From positions 92,617,671 to 92,681,670 of the forward strand of contig CM028381.1 in assembly GCA_013146195.2 (NCBI GenBank): a stretch of DNA of 64,000 nucleotides, given 5' to 3'. Below the pieces are notes generated by a model. The model ran no database searches. It was not told the origin of the DNA and saw only the letters and a program-made list of their open reading frames with translations. The position numbers were made by a program, and so were the translations under genes. The stretch comes from Codonopsis lanceolata. Its lineage: Eukaryota; Streptophyta; Magnoliopsida; Asterales; Campanulaceae. Positions 55,504 to 64,000 of this stretch are shown piece by piece. Position 1 is the first letter of the stretch, and the number at the start of each line of letters is the position of its first letter.

Positions 55504-55699
55504 GTCCCTTCATGTTCCCGACATTCGCAAAAATTTGATCTTCGGTTCTTTTTGGTTAAACATAGGTTTAGTTGGCTTTTGAGTCGGACAAGTTTATCCT
55601 AAGTAAGAGTGGGGTTTTTATTGGTAAAGGTTACCTCGATGAGGGGCCTTTTAAGTGTAATGTAATGGTGGTTAACACCGCATGCAACGTTGATAATAA

Positions 55700-56000
55700 A
55701 AGTGCTCTGACACCATCTTCTTCTTACTTTGCTTGAGCATTTTGATCTTTGGCATTATCAATTAGGTCATGTTAACTATGACTCTATGAGGCGATTAATG
55801 AAAATGGAATTAATTCCTCCAAGTCGCATTAATAAAAATAACAAATGCCATACTTGCGTTGAAGCTAAGCAAACAAACGTCATTTAAGACAATCGGCGTG
55901 ACACGACACCATTAGATTTGGTTCATAGTGATCTATGTGACTTAAAATCCATAGAATCTTATAGGCGGAAACAAATACTTCATCACCTTTATTGATGATT
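55700..56000 (+). pseudogene. Tork-like copia pre-integrase and integrase start, broken
   Basis: FDLWHYQLGHVNYDSMRRLM is the LWHxRLGHxxxxxLxxL pre-integrase zinc domain, with KCHTCVEAKQT as its second half. DLVHSDLCDLKSI follows, the segment with the first catalytic Asp of integrase. Frameshifts and a stop (near 55886) break it. Confidence 0.9.
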
Positions 56001-56133
56001 GTACCAGGTTTTGTCATCTCTATCTCTTAAAAAGTAAAGTTGAAGCCTTGAAGCCTTTAAACTTTACAAAAGAAAGAGTAGAATCAACTTTCAAAGAAGA
56101 TAAAAATTCTTAAGTCGATCGAGGGAGGCGAAT

Positions 56134-56600
56134 ATGTTTTCCTTCAAAGACTTACGTGGACCAGGATTATTCACAAAGTTACACCCCTATAGCCTACAAT
56201 CAATGGGATTGCGAGAGAAAAATCGAACCTTAAAGGAAATGATGAGCGTGTTATTCCTTCAATCAGGTCTACTGTCGAAATGTGGGGGAGGCGGTGCTCG
56301 CTGCCAGTACTTGCTAAACAAGCTTCCCCGAAAATTGGACAAAATGCCACATGAATTATGGCATGGCGAAAACCATCTACAAATACCTCAAAGTGTGTGG
56401 GGTGCCTAGCTAAAATGTGTCCCACCACCTAAAAAGGTTAAAATCGGTTCCAAACCCGTGGATTGTACTTTTATTGGTTATGCAACCCGCGGCGCCTATC
56501 GGTTCTTAGTCCATAAATATGATAATGTCGAAATTGAGGTGAATCTGTTATGGAATTAGAAATGCCACGTTTTTTGAAGCTATCTTTCCTCTAAAAGTTG
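56134..56600 (+). pseudogene. Tork-like copia integrase C-terminal part, broken
   Basis: REKNRTLKEMMSVLFLQSGL contains the ERKNRTL box (catalytic Glu, here changed to R-E-K context). YLLNKLPRK, PHELWHG and LKCVPPPKKVKIG...VDCTFIGYATRGAYRF follow, the usual block between integrase and RT. A frame change precedes it, and the D,D-E set is not complete in one frame. Confidence 0.9.
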
Positions 56601-56879
56601 ATACTTGATAAAAGCGCTCATTTCCTTGGTCAGTTGGCGAACAAGATACACCTGCAAGCAATAGTTCCTATGGCTATTGATCAATGTATTCATCAAGATG
56701 AAGACATTGATGAACCTCGTCGAAGCAAGCTTCGCCTGAGTAAGACCTTTGGACCGAGACTTTGTGACCACGTTTCTCGTGGATAATGAACACGTGCGTT
56801 CGAGGAAGCAATGTCTACTCAGGGCTCCTGATGGAAGGAAGCGTCCCGGCGGCGAAATATCTTCCATTATGCAAAACCA

Positions 56880-57460
56880 CACAGGGAGCTCGTCGACCTT
56901 CCCAAGGTTGCAAACCCCTAGGGTGTAAATGGGTCTTCAAGAAAATTGAAACCTAATGGGTCCATTGATAAATACAAGGCCGGTGAGTCGCGAGGTTTTT
57001 AATCAAGGAGAAGGTGTTGATTATTTTGACACCTATGCTCCACGATTACTCGAACTACTTCAATTCGCCTACTAATTGCCTTGGCGGCCTTTACGGTCTC
57101 GAGATACATCAAATGGATGTCAAAGGCGCTTTCCTCAACGGTGAACTTGAAAAAGAAATTTATACAAGCTTGACGAGGAAGGCTTTATTGCTCCAGAGCA
57201 ATGAAACAAGATCATCGGCCCAGTCAAATCTTTATACGGTCTAAAGCAAGCACAAAACAATGGCATAAGCGTTTTGATGGCGTTATACTTGCTAATGGCT
57301 TCAAGACTAATGAATGTGACAAGTGTGTATGGCCAGAATACACAACAAGGTTACGTCATTATACGTCTCTCGTTGATGACATGTTAATTATTGGTAGCAA
57401 TAATAACATGATCAAAAGACACCAAAAGATGTTGGCCAGCAGTTTGACATGAAAGATTTA
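56880..57460 (+). pseudogene. Tork-like copia reverse transcriptase, broken
   Basis: Recognisable in separate frames are KPNGSIDKYKA, LEIHQMDVKGAFLNGELEKE (first catalytic Asp in QMDVKGAFLNG), KQWHKRFDGVILANGFKTNE and YTSLVDDMLIIGSNNNMIK (catalytic DD, with Leu replacing Tyr in the YVDD box). At least four frameshifts or small deletions separate them, for example where the KARLVAKGF segment should be. Confidence 0.92.
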
Positions 57461-57712
57461 GGGTTAGGCGATGTCATCCTAGGTATTAAAATATCTAGAA
57501 CATCCAGAAGAGATCGTTTATCACAATCTCATTATATTGAGAAATTGCTAGAGAAATTTAAAGAACACGAGGCGTATCTCAAATTGAATACTCTCAAATC
57601 ATTAGAAGTCTTATGTATCTTCACAGGCTGCCGCGCATACGACCTCGCGCAAGCAGTTAACCGATTGAGTCGGTTTACAAGTAATCCCCCGATCAATGGA
57701 AAGCCATTGTAA
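57449..57712 (+). pseudogene. Tork-like copia RT C-terminal part
   Basis: MKDLGLGDVILGIKISRTS and LSQSHYIEKLLEKFKEHEAY are the conserved LGxxxYxLGIxIxR and LSQxxYIxKLLxxF blocks after the YVDD box. RAYDLAQAVNRLSRFTSNPP matches the RPDIAxAVxxLSRFxxNP block. A short internal deletion has removed the PxxLKKxxxG segment between them. Confidence 0.9.
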
Positions 57713-58260
57713 GGACTCTTAGATATCTTAGATACACTAAGGACTATGGGTTGCATTACTCCAAGTATCCGACGGTTATTGAAGGATACAAGGTGGCGCT
57801 AACTTGGATTTACTAACGACTCCAAGTCAACAAGTGGATTTGTATTCACTCTTGGTGGCGGTGCCATTGCATGGAAATCTTCCAAACAGACTTGCATTGC
57901 AAGGTCTACTATGGAATCATAATTTATCGCCTTAGATAAAGCAAACAGGTGAGTGAATGGTTCGTAACTTCTTTGAAAATATTCCGGCATGGCCACGGCC
58001 GATTATATTGACCATATGCATATCCACGACAGACAGTAGCCGCAATTGGAAGGGCACTAAACAACATGTATAATGGTAAGTCCTGCCATATAAGGCGATG
58101 ACACAATACCGTTAGGCAACTACTCTCCAATGGCGTGATCACCATCGATTATATTCGATCTAAGGACAACCTAGCGGATCCATTAACTAAAAGGATTGTC
58201 CGAGAGTTAGTATGCGTTCATCGAAGATGCAATGGGTCTCAAACCTATGAAATAAAGAGA
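57713..58260 (+). pseudogene. Tork-like copia RNase H, broken
   Basis: VRTLRYLRYTKDYGLHYSKY corresponds to the RVLRYLKGTxDYGLxY block. SKSTSGFVFTLGGGAIAWKS is the conserved SxSTSGYxFxLxGxAISWxS box, and CIARSTMES-FIAL follows with a stop. The acidic residues before the SKSTSG box are in another frame. The final part (about 58140-58260) matches the IRSKDNLADPLTK block (here DLRTT and NLADPLTKR pieces in different frames). Confidence 0.9.
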
Positions 58261-58839
58261 ACCTTTAATGGAAAACCCCACCTAGTTGATTGGCAACCCC
58301 ATGGTCTAGGTTGAAAGGGACAACCAAACTAATTGATCTCACTGTTAACACTAACGGACTCACACTCCTACTCATTCCTATGATGAAAACACTAGTGTTA
58401 CCTGTCACGGTTGAGGATAAACACTGTTTTTAATGATTCTTATGACTTGATTTGATCAAGCGGGGTACTGACAGGATACACCCTTTATAAGAAATCACCT
58501 ATGTGAATGTAAGACTGGCCGATCTTATGAAAATTTCGAGGCAAAATTTTCTAACAACATTCACGTAACCGTGAAGCCGTTTAGTGGCCAAAATGAACAC
58601 AAACGTAGAATCAAACGTTGTTTGAGGGCAGCTATGTGAATACTATTGTCTTGGTTGACATCAAACACCAGTCAGTTCAAGACACACCAGTCACTGATTA
58701 GTAAGTCTTCCCGATAGTAACTCATAAGGAAAGGTTCAAAGCCAAAAGCCACCTCTTCCACTCTAGCTACTCTCAGTTGTATCTCTGTAAATATCAATAT
58801 GTCATCAACTTACATGATATCTTATTCAATGTGGGGGAT
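58261..58839 (+). other. 3' non-coding interior of the Tork-like element and polypurine tract
   Basis: No gene. Ends with GTGGGGGAT (58831-58839) as polypurine tract directly before the LTR. Confidence 0.7.
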
Positions 58840-59586
58840 TGTTGGAAACTTGGTTTCCAATAGCTTGAATAAAGCTAAGTCATGTAATGTGAAATGTGGG
58901 AATCCCACATTGGGAACAAAATGAAACAAGCTCTACCTTATAAGGTAGAGCTTTGAGGCTTTACTTTCAGGCCCTTGGACCACTACACTTTTGTGTAGGA
59001 GGGAAGACCTACCTAGGTGTAGGTCCAAACACACGTCTGCATGGCCGCCGCCCGCTTGTCCCGGCCGACTTTGGTTGGTCGGCCGGCCGGCTTGCCTGCC
59101 TGAACCTATCTTTTTGCTACCAGTTCATTTGCGTGTGACCCTTTCAGCGTGAACCTTTTGAAAAGGTTCAAGTTCCCCCGAGAGGTTATCTTTCGACAAC
59201 CATAATCGTTATGTTTGAACAAGCAGTGATTTGCGGCCTTGCTTTGAACAAGCAGGTTGTTCAAGTGCTTTTCAGACAACCAACCGCCTTCAACCGTTCC
59301 CAACCGTCATCCCCAACTGCCATATAAATACAGCCTTCGAACAGATATTTTGTATCGAAAATTCTGCTCTTTTCTATACTCCCTTCTACCCTACAGAGAT
59401 TACAGCAATGGTTGCATTCGTTGGTGATTGAAGCATTGAAGATCTGCCATCATTCAATCACGTAAGATCAATATCCTGGGAGACTCACTGGATTCACACC
59501 GTGCAGATCTAAATCACGGTTTCCAGTTTTTGTCTTAAGGCCAGAGATCCAATCTCGTTGATCTTAATACAAAAACACATACTACA
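58840..59586 (+). mobile_element. 3' LTR of the Tork-like copia element
   Basis: Starts TGTTGGAAACTTGGTTTCC after the polypurine tract; end placed near ATACTACA at about 59586, less certain. A TATA box (TATAAATAC) lies at 59323-59331. It includes two strong palindromes (58893-58911 and 58928-58953) and a GC-rich CGGCCGGCCGG segment near 59085. The 5' LTR is not in the window (gap). Confidence 0.82.
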
Positions 59587-59857
59587 CTGCCGGGCCTATA
59601 TAACACCTCCTCTGTTGCTTGAATATGGACACTGGCTTTGAGGTAGGAGCATATTTTTGTTCCCTCAGATTGCTTTCTATGTTGTGAGTATGCTCTATGA
59701 TAAAACCAGTGAAGGCATGCAAGAGATTAGTCCAAGATAACATATCATTATTATGGAAATCATCTTCCTCCAATAAGAGCTAGGGATTGGGGTTTGAAGG
59801 TGGCATACCTGCTATTATTGCGGATGTCACCGTAACAGCAACAAATATGTGAGATAT
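59587..59857. other. no gene seen
   Basis: Short flanking stretch between the Tork-like LTR and a fold-back element. Confidence 0.5.
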
Positions 59858-60000
59858 CCAGATCTCTTGTACCACTTGTGTGTACCACTGGTGTACCACT
59901 TTTCATCTCAACCATTGGTTGAGATGCAATGATTGAGATGTAATGGTGGAGATGAAAAGTGGTACACCAGTGGTACACACAAGTGGTATAGGAGATCTGG
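59858..60000. mobile_element. 143-bp fold-back element (MITE-like)
   Basis: Left arm 59858-59916 (starts CCAGATCTCTTGTACCACTT) and right arm 59942-60000 (ends GGAGATCTGG) are complementary over about 59 bp with about 4 mismatches. The 25-bp loop contains more GAGATG repeats. No obvious target duplication flanks it. It could be a MITE or a hairpin-type small-RNA source. Confidence 0.75.
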
Positions 60001-60187
60001 ACTCGATATAACAGAAGTAGTAGACAGTTCAATTAACTCTTTTCCATCTGGAGGCCCACCATTAATAAAAGTTAAATACCAAAAAACAATTTATATATTT
60101 CATAGATTCTCAGAATATCACTATATCATTATAACACATACACAAGTTATATAGGAACGAAGTTACTATTTAACTAATCACAAACTG
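60001..60187. other. AT-rich spacer, no gene
   Basis: No features seen. Confidence 0.5.
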
Positions 60188-60998
60188 TTAAATAATGTAA
60201 TATGTAAATTATAAGTGTAAAATAGGGTCGTCTTATTTTTTTTTATTGTATTTATTATTGCGTCATTTCTTAGTCCAAAAGCAATGATAAGTAATTACCA
60301 TAATTAACTACTTTCAAAAGCTCTTAAGAGTTCTTATGTAAGTTTGATCGAATCTTTGGTAAGATATTTGTCTTAAATAATGAAACTAAATTTGGAAACT
60401 AAAACTCTTATTTCTTAATCTTGTGTTTTCCTTGGAGTTCTTGGTCTCCTTATTGTTTCAGGACTCTACCAGCTCAAGTATAAATATAAGAAGACTTCAT
60501 GCAGACAAAGAGGCGAACACACACAGAAAGATACGTTCAGAGAGACATATTGCATCGAGAGAAAAAAACTAAAATCCTGCTTGGAGTATTTTATGTAGCG
60601 TTATATGCAGCTACATCAGCAGCTGCATCTGTCATTTTGTTGTTTATTTTCCAAGTTGGTAGGAAACTTATTTTTTAATCACACGTTTGCTTTATTGTTG
60701 TTTTTGTGGGTTTCCTCTACAGACTTGATGTCTTGTTAGAGGTTTTGGTATTTGGTTAGATTTCACGTTTTGTTTTTGTAAGACTCATAATCTTATTAGT
60801 GAAATCTTTTTTTGCCATAAGATTGGATCTACAAGCATAGCTTGTAGATCGTTTGATATTGTTTTATTACTGCTTTATTAGATTAAATACTTCCGTTGTT
60901 TACTTGATTTATTATCTGGTCAATGCACCTTTGGATGCAACTGCATCAGGAGTTGCATTGATAGAATTCTTGAAATCCTAGCTACTATTGCACTCTCA
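60188..60998 (+). mobile_element. probable 5' LTR of a Sirevirus-like element (S5)
   Basis: Candidate start TGTTAAATAATG, end ...GCACTCTCA just before a tRNA-Met-type primer site. A TATA box (TATAAATATA) lies at about 60480. Two 22-nt hairpins (60606-60627, 60936-60957) share a motif. The start is only a candidate because no flanking duplication was matched. Confidence 0.6.
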
Positions 60999-60999
60999 A

Positions 61000-61013
61000 T
61001 TAGTATCAGAGCC
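61000..61013 (+). promoter_or_regulatory. primer binding site, tRNA-Met type (variant)
   Basis: TTAGTATCAGAGCC differs at one base from the canonical TTGGTATCAGAGCC. Confidence 0.8.
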
Positions 61014-61052
61014 ATTTCTTGAACGATACTAAGAGAAAATTCTGGTTGTAGC

Positions 61053-61425
61053 CATGATGGATTCTTAGTATGATAATGTTATTCGCCCTCCTACCTTGAC
61101 TAATGTGAATTATTCAATTTGGAAAATTAAGATGCGTATCTTCATCAAATCAATTGATGAGAGAACGTGACTTGCTGTTTTGAATAGTTGGACTCCACCT
61201 AAAACCACTGATGATGGTGGTGATATTAAAATCACGAGTGAAGCAGATTGGTCCAATGAAGATAAAACCACATCCACTTTTAACTCTAAGGCTCTTTCAG
61301 CCATATACAAAGCTTTGGATGCCAACACTTTAGGGTTATAGCTAATTATGATTATGCTAAAGACGTTTGGGAGGCTCTCCGAACCTTATGTGAAGGACCT
61401 GCTAGTCTTCGTGCCTCGAAACATA
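61053..61425 (+). pseudogene. Sirevirus-like gag, N-terminal part
   Basis: NVNYSIWKIKMRIFIKSIDE is the L-x-x-x-N-Y-x-x-W-K-x-K-M start of gag, and NSKALSAIYKALDANTLG matches the helix after it. Stops (for example near 61169) and a frameshift near 61338 break it. KDVWEALRTLCEG-like and ASKHRMLTTQ segments lead to the next frame. Confidence 0.88.
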
Positions 61426-61427
61426 GA

Positions 61428-61670
61428 ATGCTTACCACACAATTTGAAAACACTAGAATGAATGAGAATGAGGATATTATGTCTTACTATGGTAGATTGC
61501 TTGATATATCCAATATTGCTCTTCCTTTAGGTGATCCTATCACTAATGAACGTCTTGTTAGCAAGATGATGTGCATTCTTCCTGAAAGATTTAATGCCAA
61601 AATTTGTGCTATTAAGGAAGCTTATGACATTGATAAATTGGGTTTTGATAAACTAGCCAGTATTCTCTAA
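61428..61670 (+). pseudogene. Sirevirus-like gag, middle part
   Basis: MLTTQFENTRMNENEDIMSY and RLVSKMMCILPERFNAKICA match the F-E-x-x-x-M-x-x-x-E-x-I-x-x-F and K-I-L-R-S-L-P-x-x-F-x-x-x-V-x-x-I-E blocks of UBN2-type gag. It ends in a TAA at 61668 within LASIL-NFELNL, so one stop separates it from the following part. Confidence 0.9.
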
Positions 61671-62098
61671 AATTTTGAGTTAAATCTGAATGAGAAAATT
61701 AAGCAAAAAGGTAAAGGTGCATCACACCGCCTTTGAAAAACATTGCCTTACCTACCGTTGTTGATGTTTCTCCTAATTTACTTGAATTGCACAAAGAAAT
61801 TGAAGAATCTAGCTTTGGTGAAGACTCTATGGCTCTTTTAACAACCAAGTTTAAAAAGATTTTGAAAACCAAAAGACAAAATAGATCTCCATCTTCAAAT
61901 ACCAAAACTATGTTTAAACCTGAACCTAGTAAGTTTATTCCCAAAGAAAGCTTTTTCAAAAGCCCTGAAAAAACTTTTATACCCTTTTGCTAAACAGACT
62001 ACATCTAGTGGAAAATATATTGATTTTATTCAATGTAGGGCTTGTCAAGGGTTTGGTCATTATCCTAATCAATATGCTGATACTTTTCTTTAAAAAGT
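61671..62098 (+). pseudogene. Sirevirus-like gag, C-terminal part, with decayed zinc box
   Basis: ALLTTKFKKILKTKRQNRSP resembles the gag tail before the knuckle. Around 62035-62075, CRACQGFGHYPNQY looks like CX2CX4HX4C with the last Cys replaced by Tyr (TAT). The pieces are in two frames. Confidence 0.7.
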
Positions 62099-62536
62099 TT
62101 GAATTTTTCTACTACTTTGAGTGATAGTGATGATGAAGATTCAGATAATCATGTTACTTTCACAAACGTGCAATCTTTACATATTGTTCCTACTGATAAT
62201 GGTTCAATTGATAATGTAGAAGGTGTTTCTCGTGATAGTAGTTCAGTTGGTGTTGCAGTAGGTGTTCATACTGAAAGTGTTCCTGCTAATGTTGCAGCAA
62301 GTGTTCCTGCTGAAGGTGTGTCAACTGGTATTTTAAATGGTGCTCTTGCTGATAGTACTTCAGCTGGTGTTGTAACAGGTGTTCTTGCTGGTAGTGTTTT
62401 AGTTACTAGTACCCCATGGGTTATTGCTGATAATTCTTTTATTGGTGTTTTGCATGGTGAAGCCCCCAATGCAGCTACATCAGAAGTTGCGTCTGACATA
62501 AGTGGGATGATTCTCTCTGCTTTAATTCTTCCATAG
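62099..62536 (+). pseudogene. Ser/Ala/Val/Gly-rich linker of the Sirevirus-like element
   Basis: Acidic start (LSDSDDEDSDNHVTF), then a run of short similar segments built from S-V-P-A, A-G-V and T-G-V-L units (about residues 60-120). It sits where Sireviruses have a variable linker between the gag zinc box and the coiled coil. The start has no ATG in good context, and the frame ends at 62534 just before the next frame. Confidence 0.6.
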
Positions 62537-62547
62537 AAGAATGAGAC

Positions 62548-63135
62548 GTGCTGGAAGCATACAAGGAATTGTACAATGAGTGGGAGAAAAGAGCTTATCA
62601 AGTAAAGGTTCTTGGAAAATCAAATGAAGCACTTAAGAATGAGAATGGAAGTCAAAAGGAGTGTATTTCTTGGTTAGAATGTTTGCTCACAAAGAAGGAT
62701 GTTGAGCTAGAATCTTTCAAAGGAAAGCTTGACCAAGTCAATGAAACTACGGCTAAGTGGAATTCAAGTAAATTCAAACTTGATGAGACGTTGAAGGTTG
62801 GACAAAATGACAAATCTGGACTAGGTTTCAAGCGAAGGGCCTTTGTCAAAGAAGGTGAAGGAATCTCATCATCATCTTTTGAACCAATACAACCCTCACA
62901 TACCTTCCAAATCATAAACTTCTTTAAAAAACCTAAACCAAGGAAGATAAATTTTATGTGTCACTACTGCCATAAACCTAGACACATTCAACTCTTCTGC
63001 TACCAAAAAAAGGTAGATTATGCTGAAGAAGTTAGACAAGCTTACTTGACTTGCAACAGATGCCAAGACCGAATGCAAAGAATATCAGAAGAAGTTGCAT
63101 CAGCCAAAAATGTTCAGAAAAGCTTGGGTTCCTAA
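62548..63135 (+). pseudogene. Sirevirus-like coiled-coil and second zinc knuckle segment
   Basis: Residues 1-85 are rich in L/E/K heptads (coiled coil), ending DKSGLGFKR, the Sirevirus linker motif also seen at 47850. Then INFMCHYCHKPRHIQLFCYQ holds a complete CX2CX4HX4C zinc knuckle at about residues 130-150. The frame is continuous for 195 codons and ends at a stop at 63133. It overlaps the start of the next frame by about 40 bp. Confidence 0.88.
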
Positions 63136-63679
63136 AGGAAGCTTTAGATCTACTCCTAAACAAGAACCATTTGATGTCTGTCCAGGGGCTCATCTCTCAT
63201 ATTCAGAATGTTGCAATGTAACCTTCACTTTTTTAAAATCTCACATTACTGGATCTTGGTACTTTAATAATGGATGTTCAAGATATATGACTGGTTCTAT
63301 TGAGAATTTGGAGGGTTATGTGAACATCAATGGAGGATCAGTGACTTCTGGAGGTGGTGCAAAAGGCAAGATAATTGAAAAAGGCACCTTGAATGTGGAT
63401 GGTCTATCTAAGCTAAAAAATGTCTACCATATTGAAGGGCTTAAGACCAATCTCATAAGCATAAGTCAATTTTGTGATTGTGATCTTCAAGTACGTTTTG
63501 ATAAGAATTCTTGTGAAGTTTTTGATAAGGCTAATCAATGCTTATTAACAGGTACAAGATCTTTAGATAATTGTTACATGTACAATAATGTGCAAACTTG
63601 TCATAGGGCTAGTATTGATGTCACTGATCTATGGCATCAAAAGTTGGGGCATATGAGTTTTCATAAACTCATGAGCTAG
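63095..63679 (+). pseudogene. Sirevirus-like protease and pre-integrase segment
   Basis: AWVPKGSFRS opens it. At about residues 53-65 WYFNNGCSRYMTG replaces the consensus WYFDSGCSRHMTG; the catalytic Asp is Asn and the following Ser is Asn, so no protease activity is expected. LKNVYHIEGLKTNLISISQF and CLLTGTRSLDNCYMY follow as usual. DLWHQKLGHMSFHKLMS opens the pre-integrase zinc domain and ends at a stop at 63677. Confidence 0.92.
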
Positions 63680-64000
63680 TAAAACATGATGTTGTAAGAG
63701 GATTGTCTAGTTTGAACAAAAATTCCACAAATGTTTGTGGACCATGTCAAAAGGGTAAGCAAACCAAGGTATCACATTCTTCCATTCAACATTGCTCCAC
63801 ACATCTAGATGTCTTGAGATGATTCACACTGATCTCATGGGTCCTATTGAGGTAGAAAGTCTTGGTAAAAAAGGTATACTTTTGTGTGTGTTGATGACTT
63901 TTCTAGATACACTTGGGTTATTTTTTTTAAGAGATAAAACTGACACCTTTGAAGCTTTTAAAGCTTGGTCTGCCTGTGTTATGAACTTGTATGATCTAAA
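63680..64000 (+). pseudogene. Sirevirus-like integrase start, runs off the window
   Basis: VCGPCQKGKQTKVSH is the second half of the zinc domain. The following HTDLMGP and VDDFSRYTWVxF blocks (HxDLMGP, VDDFSRYTW) are visible in alternating frames near 63826 and 63890. KTDTFEAFKAW is in frame near 63940. The rest of integrase and RT lie beyond the window. Confidence 0.85.

Overview
This window looks like intergenic, repeat-dense chromosomal DNA of a flowering plant, most likely a eudicot. The evidence is AT-rich sequence, short broken reading frames, plant LTR-retrotransposon classes (Athila-like and Ogre/Tat-like Ty3/gypsy; Sirevirus-like, Tork-like and other Ty1/copia), a plant L1-type LINE, a Mutator-like element with a 9-bp target duplication, and plant-style primer binding sites (tRNA-Met, tRNA-Arg and tRNA-Asp types). 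I see no intact host gene. The only candidate host coding sequence is a duplicated exon fragment near 13.5 and 17.4 kb and a fragment captured inside the Mutator-like element. Two runs of exactly 100 N (20926-21025, 55404-55503) are scaffold joins.

Layout. 1-5 kb: microsatellites, an LTR-like stretch ending at 4107 with an internal 459-bp tandem duplication, then a roughly 0.9-kb satellite made of small palindromes. 5-12 kb: low-complexity DNA, a broken Ogre/Tat-type gag on the minus strand, AT-rich tandem repeats, a hairpin-rich array and a GTGTCAC repeat. 12.9-17.5 kb: two copies of an exon-bearing segment about 3.95 kb apart, separated by a minus-strand copia LTR, a SINE-like tRNA-related repeat and an Ogre-like LTR with its leader. 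17.5-20.9 kb: a degenerate plus-strand copia element that inserted exactly at the end of the second exon copy. 21.0-26.1 kb: minus-strand Athila-like element (RT, protease, gag, PBS, 5' LTR) sitting in the 3' part of a Sirevirus whose 3' LTR runs to about 28.14 kb and abuts a minus-strand Ogre-like LTR (28.2-29.4 kb). 29.4-35.2 kb: diverged repeats and the 3' end of another minus-strand Sirevirus with an 82-bp tandem array. 35.2-36.3 kb: a complete Mutator-like element with captured sequence (Pack-MULE-like). 36.3-40.5 kb: low-complexity DNA, tandem repeats and relics. 40.5-44.4 kb: a large non-coding LTR element (LARD-like). 44.4-55.4 kb: a LINE present as two inverted halves, with Sirevirus and Ogre pieces between and beside them. 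55.5-59.6 kb: degenerate Tork-like copia with its 3' LTR. 59.9 kb: a 143-bp fold-back element. 60.2-64 kb: a plus-strand Sirevirus-like element running off the window.

Nearly all coding frames are broken by stops and frameshifts, so the window is mostly decayed transposons. The least decayed pieces are the Mutator-like element (TIRs almost identical), the LINE reverse transcriptase core and the gag/protease frames at 46-49 and 61-64 kb. A recurring theme is small palindromes whose two arms change together: in the 4.1-5.0 kb satellite, in the Sirevirus LTRs, and in an array at 33.25 kb. Paired CpG decay or inversion/gene conversion could explain these without any new function. I found no convincing new gene system; the best leads are the palindromic satellite, the arm-covarying hairpins shared by a Sirevirus LTR and its gag region, the Pack-MULE and the split LINE.
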